Numbered from the stretch's first letter, positions 16,735 through 25,878 are shown. The stretch: 64,000 bases of DNA from UBA6176 sp032119375 (GCA_964430505.1 CAYSGH010000001.1:84450-148449), one strand, 5' to 3'. Notes: generated by a model from the sequence alone, not told the origin. Translations and numbers: made by a program.

Positions 16735-19443
16735 TCAGGCCTTGGCAACGAGCTGCCGGAGGACGAACGGCAGGATCCCGCCATGCTGGTAGTATTCGAT
16801 CTCGATGGGCGTATCGATGCGGCAACGCACCGGCACGTCGAGCACGGACCCGTCCTTGCGCGTGACGCGGAGGACCAGGTCCTGCTGAGGCTTCAACGAA
16901 GCCCCGAGGCCCACGACGTCGTAGGACTCGCCGCCATCGAGGCCCAAGGACTGAGCCGTCGTGCCCTCCTTGAACTGGAGCGGCAACACGCCCATGCCGA
17001 CGAGGTTGGATCGATGAATCCGCTCGAAGCTCTGGGCCACGACCGCACGGACGCCGAGGAGCGCCGTGCCCTTGGCAGCCCAATCGCGGCTCGAGCCCGT
17101 GCCGTATTCCTGCCCGGCAAGAATCACCAGCGGCGTGCCGCGCTTGCGGTATTCCACCGCCGCGTCGTAGATGGCCAGCTTGCTGCCCTCGGGTTGCAGC
17201 AACGTGTTGCCGCCCTCGTCGCCGCCCAGCATCAGGTTCTTGATTCGGACGTTGGCGAACGTGCCGCGCGTCATCACGCGGTCGTTGCCCCGTCGGCTGC
17301 CATAGCTGTTGAAGTCCTCGAGGGCGACCTGGTTCTCCACCAGGTAACGACCGGCCGGGGACGACTTCTTGATCGAGCCAGCCGGCGAGATGTGGTCGGT
17401 CGTCACCGAGTCGCCGAAGATGCCCAGCGCCCGAGCACCTCGAATCTCGCCGGTCGATCCCGGCTGGAGGGAAAAGTCCGCGAAGAAGGGCGGCTCCTGG
17501 ATGTACGTGGACGCCGTGTCCCACGCATAGACGAGGCCCGGCGTCGCCGGAATCTCGTTCCACTTGGGGTTTTGCGCCGCGAAGTCCGTGTACAAGCGGC
17601 GGAAAATCTCGGGCTTCAGCGCCGATTGCATCGCCTCACGCACCTCGGCGAGCGTCGGCCAGATGTCGGCGAGGTACACCGGCACGGCGTCCTTGCCGAT
17701 GCCGATGGGCTCGCAGGTCATGTCGATGTCCACCGTGCCAGCGAGCGCGAACGCGACGACAAGCGGCGGTGACATCAGGAAGTTGGCCTTGATGGACTGG
17801 TGGACGCGCGCCTCGAAGTTGCGGTTGCCGGAGAGCACGGAGGCGGCCACGAGATCGTTCTTGACGACGGCCTCCTCCAGGGGCGCCGCAAGCGGGCCTG
17901 AGTTGCCAATGCACGTCGTGCAACCGTAGCCTACCACCTGGAATCCAAGTTGGTCGAGGTACGGCTGGAGCCCGGTCTTGGACAGGTAGTCGGAAACAAC
18001 GCGCGAGCCCGGAGCCAATGACGACTTGACGGCGGGGTTCGGCCGGAGGCCCCTCTCCACGGCATTCTTGGCAAGCAATCCTGCCGCCAACATCACGCTG
18101 GGGTTCGATGTGTTGGTGCAGCTCGTGATGGCGGCAATGAGCACCGACCCATGCCCCAGGCGCACCGATCCGCCCTCCAAGGCCACGTCCGCCCCCTTCG
18201 TCAGGAACTCTCCCCGGGCCTTGCCAAAGCCGTTGTCGGTCACAGGCCTGCCAAACGCTTGGAAAAACTCCCGCTTCATGTTGCCCAGCTCGATCCGGTC
18301 CTGGGGGCGCTTCGGCCCCGCAACGGACGGTTGCACGGTAGCCAAGTCCAGCTTCAGCACTTGCGAGTAGTCCACCTCACCCTCCTGCGGGATGCCCCAC
18401 ATTTCCTGCGCCTTGTAATAGTTCTCGTAGGCCACGCAATGGTCCTCCGGACGGCCCGTGGCTCGCAGGTAGCTGACAGTCTCGCCGTCGATCGGGAAGA
18501 ATCCCATCGTCGCGCCGTATTCCGGCGCCATGTTGGCGATCGTTGCCCGGTCCACCGCAGGCAGGGCCGCCGCGCCCGGGCCGAAGTATTCCACGAACTT
18601 GCCCACCACCTTGGCCTTGCGCAGAAGCTGCGTGAGGGTCAGCGCCAGGTCCGTTGCCGTCACTCCCTCGCGCAAGGCACCCGTCAAGTGAACCCCCACC
18701 ACGTCCGGCGTCAGGAAGTACACCGGCTGCCCCAGCATCCCAGCCTCGGCCTCAATGCCGCCCACGCCCCACCCAACGATGCCCAGTCCGTTGATCATCG
18801 TCGTGTGCGAATCCGTGCCCACCAGCGTGTCAGGGTAGTACACGTCGCCTTGGTTGAGCACCCCCTTGGCCAAGTATTCGAGGTTGACCTGATGGACGAT
18901 CCCGATGCCGGGAGGGACGACCTTGAAGGTATCGAAGGCCTGCATGCCCCACTTGAGCAACTGGTAGCGCTCACGGTTGCGATGAAACTCCAGGTCGAGG
19001 TTGCGCCCCAACGCGTCCGCCGTGCCCGCAAAGTCCACCTGCACGGAATGGTCCACGACCAAGTCCACCGGCACCAAGGGCTCGATGATCTTCGGGTTTT
19101 TCCCCAGCCGCTGCACCGCAGAGCGCATCGCCGCCAAATCCACCAGCAGCGGCACGCCCGTGAAGTCCTGCAGCACGATGCGCGCCACCACGAAGGGAAT
19201 CTCCGCCGTGCGCGCCTCAACAGGTTTCCACGCCGCCAACTCGCGCACGCTCGACTCCTGCACCTTCAGCCCGTCGCAGTTGCGCAAGACCGACTCCAAC
19301 ACCAGCCGGATGGACACGGGGAGCCTCCGGACTGGCAGGCCTAGGGCACGGCCCAACGCGGGGATGGAGCAAAGCCTGCCTTTCCGGCCGTCTCCAAGTT
19401 CAAAGGACTGAAGAGTACCAAGATAATCGTGAGGGGTGATCAT
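16735..19443 (-). CDS. acnA: Aconitate hydratase A
   Basis: TCA-cycle enzyme converting citrate to isocitrate through cis-aconitate with a [4Fe-4S] cluster; 902 residues, IRP1/AcnA-like domain order. Cluster ligands appear as SCTNTSNP and, about 65 residues on, YGCTTCIGNSG. The swivelling C-terminal domain carries FGDSVTTDHISPAG, YGSRRGNDRVM and AGQEYGTGSSRDWAAKG. The ATG at 19443 gives the usual short N-terminus before ALGRALGLPVRRLPVSIRLVLESVLRN. It heads a five-gene minus-strand run ending with the RsmB-like methyltransferase. Confidence 0.97.
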   Translation of the reverse strand: MITPHDYLGTLQSFELGDGRKGRLCSIPALGRALGLPVRRLPVSIRLVLESVLRNCDGLKVQESSVRELAAWKPVEARTAEIPFVVARIVLQDFTGVPLLVDLAAMRSAVQRLGKNPKIIEPLVPVDLVVDHSVQVDFAGTADALGRNLDLEFHRNRERYQLLKWGMQAFDTFKVVPPGIGIVHQVNLEYLAKGVLNQGDVYYPDTLVGTDSHTTMINGLGIVGWGVGGIEAEAGMLGQPVYFLTPDVVGVHLTGALREGVTATDLALTLTQLLRKAKVVGKFVEYFGPGAAALPAVDRATIANMAPEYGATMGFFPIDGETVSYLRATGRPEDHCVAYENYYKAQEMWGIPQEGEVDYSQVLKLDLATVQPSVAGPKRPQDRIELGNMKREFFQAFGRPVTDNGFGKARGEFLTKGADVALEGGSVRLGHGSVLIAAITSCTNTSNPSVMLAAGLLAKNAVERGLRPNPAVKSSLAPGSRVVSDYLSKTGLQPYLDQLGFQVVGYGCTTCIGNSGPLAAPLEEAVVKNDLVAASVLSGNRNFEARVHQSIKANFLMSPPLVVAFALAGTVDIDMTCEPIGIGKDAVPVYLADIWPTLAEVREAMQSALKPEIFRRLYTDFAAQNPKWNEIPATPGLVYAWDTASTYIQEPPFFADFSLQPGSTGEIRGARALGIFGDSVTTDHISPAGSIKKSSPAGRYLVENQVALEDFNSYGSRRGNDRVMTRGTFANVRIKNLMLGGDEGGNTLLQPEGSKLAIYDAAVEYRKRGTPLVILAGQEYGTGSSRDWAAKGTALLGVRAVVAQSFERIHRSNLVGMGVLPLQFKEGTTAQSLGLDGGESYDVVGLGASLKPQQDLVLRVTRKDGSVLDVPVRCRIDTPIEIEYYQHGGILPFVLRQLVAKA

Positions 19444-19991
19444 GTGCTCGAAATGCTCCGAGATTTCCGGGACGAAGATGTACGCCTGTCCAAGTTTTCC
19501 AAGGCAGCGAGGCCATCGTGAAGAGACCCCGCAAGACCGTCAAGCGAGTGACTTTCGCAAGGGGACTTCTAGCCAACTGGTGCCCGACAGAAAGGCGCCG
19601 GCCGCCATGGGTTTGCCGGGGTGGGACGGTCGGCAAGACCAACAACACGGCGGTCGGCGCCAAATTCTGCGGGTGCCCTTCGGCACCGATCCTTGCTCGC
19701 TAGCAACTGTTTGCAGCCACGAAGCGAGGGACCGGCCATGGTTACCCCCACAAACTTGCACGATGGGCAGCGGGGCATTCCATGCCGGAATTAAGCTGCG
19801 CTCTGCCCTTCTTCCGACACCACGTGCTTAAGTCATGCCAAGTCATGAGATGCCGATTCCTGCATCCCGGAAATGCATGGGAACCAGGCTGCTGGGACTG
19901 CTGGGCCATGGCCCGCCCAGCTTGAAGGCCATCGACAGGGCTTGCGTCTCGGAGGTCCGGAACGGCGCGAGGCGATGCAATGGGCTAATGG
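19444..19991. other. Divergent intergenic region between acnA and the histidine kinase
   Basis: A 548-bp stretch between two divergently transcribed genes. Short frames here lack codon bias and any recognisable protein similarity. It must hold promoters for acnA (minus) and the two-component operon (plus). I find no convincing -35/-10 or -24/-12 pair, no RNA gene and no repeat. Confidence 0.6.
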
Positions 19992-21428
19992 GTGACCAAC
20001 GTGCGGCAAAAAATTGCCCAACGCCATGTCGCGATGTCGATGCCGACCCGCTTGCTCCACATCCCGGGGCCACGATACAAGCCAAGCATGTACCAGCGCG
20101 TGACGGCGTTTGTCATCGTGATCATGGGAGTCTTCACCGTGCTTGTATGGGCGGGTTGGATGGCATGGGACACGGCCGACCAAATCGCCTTCCAGCTGTC
20201 CAGGGACCGCCTGCAGACGCTTCGAATGGGAGATACGTTTGGAGCCGACATCCATGAGTTGAGGTCGCATTTTCGTCGGTATGAGGCCACGCGCAACGAG
20301 GCCCACTGGGCGCAATTCTTGGAGGACGCGCGACGCATCGCGGACCGAATCCAAGATGAGGCGCACCTGGCGTCGGGCCATGAGGGTGCTGCAATAACCG
20401 CATTGAAGTCCGACCTCGACGAATACGTCGCGGCGTCCTCCAAGGTCCACGTTCAACTCCTGAGTGAGGCATCGCGGGATGATCTGGCGCGGACGTTGGC
20501 GGAACTGGGCGACATGGCCTCCGACATGGCCGCTGACCTGCGGCAAATCGTGTCTCTCCGGCAGAGGGTGCTGGAGGAAAACCTCGCGGCCGCCCGCTCT
20601 AGGTTCGCCCGGTTGGTGACGATTGCCGCTACCTCGTTTTGGCTCACCGTCGTGCTGATCATCGTGCTGGCAACCATCGTCTGGAGGGGATTGGTTCGCA
20701 GCCTGCAACGTCAATTGATTGCCAGCGAGGACGTGGCGCGACGAAGCGAGAAGCTTGCGTCGCTGGGCATCCTCGCCGCCGGCCTTGCCCATGAGGTCCG
20801 CAATCCGCTTACCGCCATCAAGGCGCGACTCTTCATCCAGCAACGAGGCCTTCCAGCGCACAGCCCAGCGTTGGAGGATGCGCGCATCATCGACCGCGAA
20901 ATCAACCGCCTGGAAGGCATCGTGCGCACGGTGCTGGCGTTCGCTCGACCGACGCCCCCGGAACCCGTCGAGGTCGATCCGGCGCAGGTGCTGGACCAAG
21001 TACGCCAACTCGTCCTTGCGGACTGTGCCAGGCAAGACATCAGGATTTCCTTGGAATGCGCCAGCCACTTGCCGTTTCGAGCGGATGCCGCCCAAGTCCA
21101 CCAGGTGATCCTCAACCTCGTCCGGAATGCCGTCGAAGCCGTGGGCCAGGGAGGCAACATCCACCTCAGCGTGCGACAGGCCATGCGAAGGTTTGGCGAC
21201 CGCTTGCGGCCCGGAGTGGTGATTCAAATCGAAGACGACGGCCCTGGCATTCCGCCCACGGTGCAGGAAAGACTCTTTGACCCGTTCTTCACCACCAAGC
21301 CCGAAGGCACAGGCTTGGGCCTCGCCATTTCTGCGCGGATCGTCGAAGGAAACGGGGGCTTGCTAGAGTTTGCTTCCCAGGCCGGACGTGGGACGCTCTT
21401 TGCTGTGGTGTTTCCGGCAATTCCATGA
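19992..21428 (+). CDS. Membrane sensor histidine kinase (NtrB/AtoS-like)
   Basis: Inner-membrane sensor kinase of a two-component system, up to 478 residues. A first membrane segment (MYQRVTAFVIVIMGVFTVLVWAGW, about residues 33-56) precedes a ~145-residue periplasmic helical sensor; a second is at about 207-230. The cytoplasmic part has the H-box LAAGLAHEVRNPLTAIKARL with phospho-acceptor His, an N-box LNLVRNAVEAV, and G-boxes EDDGPGIP and GTGLGLAIS. The listed start is GTG at 19992; ATG at 20034 or 20088 is equally possible, the latter giving the shortest cytosolic lead. Its TGA overlaps the ATG of the response regulator. Confidence 0.92.
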   Translation: MTNVRQKIAQRHVAMSMPTRLLHIPGPRYKPSMYQRVTAFVIVIMGVFTVLVWAGWMAWDTADQIAFQLSRDRLQTLRMGDTFGADIHELRSHFRRYEATRNEAHWAQFLEDARRIADRIQDEAHLASGHEGAAITALKSDLDEYVAASSKVHVQLLSEASRDDLARTLAELGDMASDMAADLRQIVSLRQRVLEENLAAARSRFARLVTIAATSFWLTVVLIIVLATIVWRGLVRSLQRQLIASEDVARRSEKLASLGILAAGLAHEVRNPLTAIKARLFIQQRGLPAHSPALEDARIIDREINRLEGIVRTVLAFARPTPPEPVEVDPAQVLDQVRQLVLADCARQDIRISLECASHLPFRADAAQVHQVILNLVRNAVEAVGQGGNIHLSVRQAMRRFGDRLRPGVVIQIEDDGPGIPPTVQERLFDPFFTTKPEGTGLGLAISARIVEGNGGLLEFASQAGRGTLFAVVFPAIP

Positions 21429-22834
21429 AATCGCCCTCCCATGTTTTGGTCATCGAGGACGACACTTCCCTCGGGGATGCCTTGCACACGATTCTCGCGG
21501 GCGAGGGCTATCGCGTGTCCTCCTCGCGCCGGGGTGACGAGGGCTGCCGGAGGGCGGTTGACGACAATCCAGACCTCGTTGTCACCGACCTCCGGCTGCC
21601 GGGCATGGGTGGCCTCGACCTTATACGCAACGTCCGCGGCGCCCGGCCGAACCTTCCCATCATCCTCATGACAGCCCATGGCTCCCCGGAGTCCGTCATC
21701 GAGTCCACCAAGGCAGGTGCCTTCGACTACCTGTGCAAGCCGTTCGAGATGAACGAGTTTCTCGCAGCGGTCCGCAGGTCCTTGCAACGCTGGCCTGAAG
21801 CCCAGTCCGGCATCGGTGACTTGGAGCCTTCTGTCGGCCTCGTCGGCCGAAGCCGGGCCATGCAGGCGCTCTACAAGGAAATCGGACGCTTGGCTCCACG
21901 CCCCGTCACCGTGCTGGTCCGCGGCGAGACTGGGACCGGCAAGGAGTTGGTCGCCCGGGCCCTCCATCATTACTCCAGCCGGGACTCAAAGCCTTTCGTC
22001 GCCGTCAATTGCGCCGCGCTCTCCGAGTCGCTGCTGGAAAGCGAGCTGTTTGGACACGAGCGAGGCTCGTTCACAGGCGCCGTCGAGAAACGCATCGGCC
22101 GATTTGAACAGGCCGCTGACGGAACGTTGTTCCTCGACGAAATCGGTGAACTCACGCCGTCCACGCAAGCCAAACTCCTTCGCGTCCTCCAAGAAGGCAC
22201 CTTCGAGCGCGTCGGAGGCAGGCAGGTGATCCAAGGCCGCGCAAGAGTGGTGGCAGCAACCCATTTGGACATCGAGTCAGCCATCGCAGCCCGCTCGTTC
22301 CGTGAGGATCTGTATTATCGGCTGAACCAATCGACCGTCTTTGTTCCTCCGCTTCGGGACCGGACCGACGACATTCCCGACATCGCCCGTTACTTCGTCC
22401 AATTCCATGCGCCGCGGATGGGCGTGCCTGCCATCTCGTTGGATCAAGACGTCATCGCCACGCTTCAAGCCCATCTCTGGCCCGGCAACGTTCGTGAACT
22501 AGAAAACGTGGTGCGCCAAATCCTAATCAAGTCCAATGGCCAACGGCCGAGCCCGGCTGATGCCGCCGAGCTCCTGAGGATTAGCGCGCCCGCACAGTCG
22601 CCGAAGGGGCCAGGGCTGGATGCGCTGATTGACGCGACCCTCTCAGCGGCCGAACGAGGAGACCTTGCTGACGGCCACGCCCGAGTGGTGCGCATGGTAG
22701 AGTGTCGCCTGCTCGAGCAAGCCATGCGCCGTGCCGATGGCAACCAATCTCAGGTCGCTCGGTGGCTCGGTATTTCGCGTTTTACCCTTCGCGAAAAACT
22801 TCGCTCGCTCGGACTTCATCCGGGGGCCGATTGA
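21425..22834 (+). CDS. NtrC-family sigma-54-dependent response regulator
   Basis: Transcriptional activator of 469 residues. Receiver domain with phospho-acceptor D55 (LVVTDLRLPGMGG) and K-containing FDYLCKPFEMNEF; AAA+ domain with GETGTGKE (Walker A), GHERGSFTGAVEKR and TLFLDEIGEL (Walker B); C-terminal Fis-type HTH (NQSQVARWLGISRFTLREKLRSLGL). The sigma-54-contacting loop reads GSFTGA instead of the commonest GAFTGA. It is cotranscribed with the kinase by an ATGA overlap. Targets are unknown, and rpoN is not in the window. The last 53 bp overlap the 3' end of the convergent radical SAM gene. Confidence 0.94.
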   Translation: MKSPSHVLVIEDDTSLGDALHTILAGEGYRVSSSRRGDEGCRRAVDDNPDLVVTDLRLPGMGGLDLIRNVRGARPNLPIILMTAHGSPESVIESTKAGAFDYLCKPFEMNEFLAAVRRSLQRWPEAQSGIGDLEPSVGLVGRSRAMQALYKEIGRLAPRPVTVLVRGETGTGKELVARALHHYSSRDSKPFVAVNCAALSESLLESELFGHERGSFTGAVEKRIGRFEQAADGTLFLDEIGELTPSTQAKLLRVLQEGTFERVGGRQVIQGRARVVAATHLDIESAIAARSFREDLYYRLNQSTVFVPPLRDRTDDIPDIARYFVQFHAPRMGVPAISLDQDVIATLQAHLWPGNVRELENVVRQILIKSNGQRPSPADAAELLRISAPAQSPKGPGLDALIDATLSAAERGDLADGHARVVRMVECRLLEQAMRRADGNQSQVARWLGISRFTLREKLRSLGLHPGAD

Positions 22835-23804
22835 TTCCTCCCCGGTTCAGCCTTGCCACTCGCTCCAGCATTGCCTCGACCGCAGGGTCCCGGGCGGCAC
22901 GTCGCTCAAGGTCCCAAGTGTCCGCCATGACTCGTCCGGCACCCCTCTCTCGGCCATGAAGCACCGCTTGTTCAAGCCATTCGAGAGGACCTTCCTCCCA
23001 GTCTCCAGCAACACGAAGCCGCTCCATCGCCCCATTTCCACCTCGCGTCGGAATCACAACGACAGGGTCCGCGCCCGCGTCCAAGGCAAAGTCCACGCTG
23101 CGCAGCAACCATTCCAACGCCAGCTCACGCTTCACGAAAGGGGGACTCGTTAGAAGAAACATTCGCACTCCAACCCCCATTTCCTTCAGCCGGCCAGCCG
23201 CCTGGACAAAATCCACCGGTCTTGTTCGCTTGTTCAACCGTTCGTGGGCGATCGGATGGATGGTTTCAAGCCCCATCGCCACCTCCAAGGTCACGCCCGT
23301 CGCAAGCAGCCGAAGGAAGGACCTAACCCGGTCCCCGATCAGCGCCGGATGGCTTTCCACCACCAGGCGGCTAATTCCACTGCAACGTTGCGCAATCCCG
23401 TCATAGCAAGAGGGTGGAATTGCACCCACGTCGAAGAACGACCCGGCATTGTAGAGCTTCACCCAATCCATGCGCCGCGTCTGCCGCGACGCCAAGGCCA
23501 CGTCAAATTGGGCTAGGATATCACCAGCCCCCACGGGTTTGGACGATGCACCCCGCCATAGATCGCACATCACGCACCGCCACGGGCACTCCCGGTTCGC
23601 CAGAAAAACGGTCAAGCCCGGAAGAATCGTCTTGCCACCCTGCCATTCCTCCTCCCAAAGAAAGGCTGTCGGCCCTCCCTCGATCCTTCCTGTCCCCCGC
23701 CGGATGGGCCGGGCGTCTAGAATCCACCGGGCCCGATCCGATGGCCGCTCCGGATAGGCAAAGGCCGGGTCTGATTGAGACCCGGCCTGTTGCAAGGAGG
23801 ACAT
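22782..23804 (-). CDS. Radical SAM protein (archaeosine/Elp3-like superfamily branch)
   Basis: A 340-residue radical SAM enzyme. The [4Fe-4S]/SAM motif C-x3-C-x2-C is C73-C77-C80 within ANRECPWRCVMCDLW. Later MGLETIHPIAHERLNKRT and GVGVRMFLLTSPPFV match the substrate-side strands of the Elp3/TIGR01210-type group that includes archaeal tRNA-modifying RaSEA; that assignment is tentative. Its first codons overlap a terminator-like hairpin (23762-23788), so part of the expression control may lie within the coding sequence. It follows rplW on the same strand after 80 bp, where rplB would normally be, and its 3' end overlaps the NtrC-like gene by 53 bp. Confidence 0.85.
   Translation of the reverse strand: MSSLQQAGSQSDPAFAYPERPSDRARWILDARPIRRGTGRIEGGPTAFLWEEEWQGGKTILPGLTVFLANRECPWRCVMCDLWRGASSKPVGAGDILAQFDVALASRQTRRMDWVKLYNAGSFFDVGAIPPSCYDGIAQRCSGISRLVVESHPALIGDRVRSFLRLLATGVTLEVAMGLETIHPIAHERLNKRTRPVDFVQAAGRLKEMGVGVRMFLLTSPPFVKRELALEWLLRSVDFALDAGADPVVVIPTRGGNGAMERLRVAGDWEEGPLEWLEQAVLHGRERGAGRVMADTWDLERRAARDPAVEAMLERVARLNRGGINRPPDEVRASEVFREG
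23762..23788 (-). terminator. Hairpin at the start of the radical SAM gene, downstream of rplW
   Basis: AGGCCGGGTCT (23762-23772) and AGACCCGGCCT (23778-23788) are perfect complements, 11 bp with a 5-nt loop. On the minus strand it is followed by TTGCC, only a minimal U-run. It lies about 100 nt past the rplW stop yet inside codons 6-14 of the radical SAM frame. It may terminate or attenuate the ribosomal transcript. Confidence 0.5.
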
Positions 23805-23884
23805 CTTGCGCCCCCAACGGTTAAAGCCTAGGGGATAGGCCGGCAGGAAAACTACTTCCCGACGCCAGCACCGCCTTGGCCACG

Positions 23885-24166
23885 TCAGTTCAGGTCGATT
23901 TTCTCACCCTCCTTGAGAGTGACAATGGCCTTCTTCCAATCGCTCGTGCGTCCGGCCGCCGCCGTGTTTTGCCGTCGGGCCTTGCCCCGGACATTGAGCG
24001 TGTTGACCCGTTGGACCTTGACCTTGAAGAGCTCTTGGACGGCACGCTTGATTTGCGGTGCCGAAGCGCGACGGTCGGCCACCACCGTGTACTGATTGTG
24101 CTTGTCTGCCTGCAGTGTGCTCTTCTCGGTGATTCGGATGGTCTTAATGATGTCAAAAGATGTCAT
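23885..24166 (-). CDS. rplW: 50S ribosomal protein L23
   Basis: 93-residue large-subunit protein near the exit tunnel, docking site for SRP and trigger factor. Typical start FDIIKTIRITEKSTLQADKHNQYTV and the conserved KVQRVNTLNVRGKARR loop. It is the last ribosomal gene here; rplB, which normally follows, is absent and a radical SAM gene comes next. The gap to rplD is 14 bp, consistent with cotranscription. Confidence 0.97.
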   Translation of the reverse strand: MTSFDIIKTIRITEKSTLQADKHNQYTVVADRRASAPQIKRAVQELFKVKVQRVNTLNVRGKARRQNTAAAGRTSDWKKAIVTLKEGEKIDLN

Positions 24167-24180
24167 GGAGCCAGTCCTGG

Positions 24181-24813
24181 TTAAGGTTTCTCCGCAAGCC
24201 GCTCTGAAAACCGAGCAAATGCATCCCGGCTAAAGACCAGCTTGTCATAACGAAGGATTTCATACGTGTTAACCGTCGAGGCTTGGGCCAAGCCGACCCC
24301 GACGACGTTGCGCGCAGCCCTCTCAAAAGCGTCATCTGTCCCATCCAGGACGAACAACACGGTTTGGCCTGCCAAACCAAGCTTGCCCTGTACCGCAACA
24401 AATTCCCTCGTCTTGGCTTGGGCCAGCTTCAGGTTGGAGACCACTTGCACGTCCCCAGCAGCCAACCGCTCGCTCACAGCCTTGCGCAGGGCTAGGCGCG
24501 CGACCTTCTTGTTCACCTTCTTCGAGAAATCCCGCGGCTTGGGACCGTGGACCACGCCGCCGCCGCGCCACAATGGCGACCGGAAGGATCCAGCGCGCGC
24601 CCGGCCGGTGCCCTTCTGGCGCCATGGCTTCTTCCCCGTGCCCGCCACCTCGCCCATTGTTTTCGCCGATGCCGTTCCAGACCGCCGCCCTGCCATGAAC
24701 GCCACCACCGTATCATGCACCGCTTGAGAGCCGCGGCCATTCGAGATCACCTCGAAGGAAACATCCAACTCGCCCGATGCATTGCCATTCAAGTCCCTGA
24801 TAGAAAGCTTCAT
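24181..24813 (-). CDS. rplD: 50S ribosomal protein L4
   Basis: 210 residues. The extended tunnel loop is recognisable in GTGKKPWRQKGTGRARAGSFRSPLWRGGGVVHGP, followed by KKVARLALRKAVSERL. In some bacteria L4 represses its own S10 operon; the leader here was not examined beyond hairpin search. It is preceded by a good Shine-Dalgarno (AAGGAG, 10 nt before ATG) and lies 12 bp after rplC. Confidence 0.98.
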   Translation of the reverse strand: MKLSIRDLNGNASGELDVSFEVISNGRGSQAVHDTVVAFMAGRRSGTASAKTMGEVAGTGKKPWRQKGTGRARAGSFRSPLWRGGGVVHGPKPRDFSKKVNKKVARLALRKAVSERLAAGDVQVVSNLKLAQAKTREFVAVQGKLGLAGQTVLFVLDGTDDAFERAARNVVGVGLAQASTVNTYEILRYDKLVFSRDAFARFSERLAEKP

Positions 24814-24825
24814 CGTTGCATCTCC

Positions 24826-25560
24826 TTACTTCTTCTTGGCCGCAGCCTTCTTGTCTTCCTTCTTGCTCGCAGCGGCCTCCTTGGCCTTCTGTCGGGCGTC
24901 GTGGATTAGCTTGTGCCTACGACCATCCAGCGGGATCTTCTTGGAATCACGAACAACACAATAGTCGCCTTCGCTGCCCGGAAAGCTGCCGCGAATCAGA
25001 AGCACGTTGTCCTCGGGACGTACCTGAATGACCTCCAAATTCTGGGCCGTGCGACGAACAGCACCCATGTGACCGGGCATCTTTAGGCCGCGCCGGACCG
25101 TGCCTGGAAACAGGCGCTGTCCAATGGCACCAGAGCGACGATGCCATCCCTTGGCACCGTGTGTCATGTCGCCGCCGCGGAAAGCCCACCGTCCAACAAC
25201 ACCCTCAAAGCCGCGCCCCTTGGTGACGCCAATGCAGTCCACAAACTGGCCTACCGCAAACACATCGGGGCCGAGGATGTCGCCAGGGCTAACGGCCTTG
25301 CTGAAGTCGCGGAACTCACGGATGCGACGAACGGCCACGCCCTTGTGCTTCCGCACATGACCCAGAACCGCCTTGCTCAGCCGCTGCTCCAGCTGGTCAT
25401 CGAAGCCGAGCTGGACCGCGTTGTACCCGTCGGATGCCGCAGTCTTCACCTGAAGCACCCGGTTTGGTCCAACCTGCACCACCGTCACAGGAGTCATCAC
25501 GCCGTTGGCGTCATACACCCGCGTGTGGCCGATCTTTTTTCCTAAAAGTCCGATTGGCAT
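24826..25560 (-). CDS. rplC: 50S ribosomal protein L3
   Basis: 244 residues with the family core (LLGKKIGHTRVY, GKGRGFEGVVGRWAFRGGDMTHGAKGWHRRSGAIGQ). The C-terminus is extended by a Lys/Ala-rich tail of about 25 residues ending KKAAAKKK, longer than in E. coli (209 residues). A perfect AAGGAGG Shine-Dalgarno lies 6 nt before the ATG, in contrast to rpsG, fusA and rpsJ in the same block. Confidence 0.98.
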   Translation of the reverse strand: MPIGLLGKKIGHTRVYDANGVMTPVTVVQVGPNRVLQVKTAASDGYNAVQLGFDDQLEQRLSKAVLGHVRKHKGVAVRRIREFRDFSKAVSPGDILGPDVFAVGQFVDCIGVTKGRGFEGVVGRWAFRGGDMTHGAKGWHRRSGAIGQRLFPGTVRRGLKMPGHMGAVRRTAQNLEVIQVRPEDNVLLIRGSFPGSEGDYCVVRDSKKIPLDGRRHKLIHDARQKAKEAAASKKEDKKAAAKKK

Positions 25561-25569
25561 GGCTCCTCC

Positions 25570-25878
25570 TTAGATCTTGATGGTGATGTCCACGCCGGCC
25601 GGCAGGTTGAGCTTCTTGAGCTCGTCCACGGTCTTGGCAGTGGGGTCAAGTATGTCTATCAACCTCTTGTGCGTGCGTTGCTCGAACGTTTCCTGTGACT
25701 TCTTGTCAGCGTGCGGGGAACGTCCAACGGTGACCCTCTCCACTGCGGTCGGGAGGGGGATGGGACCAGCCACGCGCGCACCGGATCGCTTGACCGTCTC
25801 GACGATGTCGCTCGCCGATGTGTCAATGACGCGGTGGTCGTAGGCCTTGAGACGAATGCGAATGCGTTGTCCTGCCAT
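25570..25878 (-). CDS. rpsJ: 30S ribosomal protein S10 (NusE)
   Basis: 102-residue small-subunit protein that also acts as NusE in antitermination. It carries RIRLKAYDHRVIDTSASDIVETVKRSGARVAGPIPLPT, fully typical. The start ATG at 25878 is preceded directly by GTTCTTTGT rather than a Shine-Dalgarno. It sits 33 bp after fusA, with no tuf gene between them as in many bacteria, and 9 bp before rplC. Confidence 0.98.
   Translation of the reverse strand: MAGQRIRIRLKAYDHRVIDTSASDIVETVKRSGARVAGPIPLPTAVERVTVGRSPHADKKSQETFEQRTHKRLIDILDPTAKTVDELKKLNLPAGVDITIKI

Noticed and set aside
18151..19344. 397-residue plus-strand frame over acnA
   Set aside because: Antisense artefact in high-GC DNA; aconitase motifs are all on the minus strand.
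19670..19700. Candidate sigma-54 -24/-12 site upstream of the NtrC-like operon
   Set aside because: GGCAC...TTGC is present but the GG-to-GC spacing is 11 instead of the required 10.
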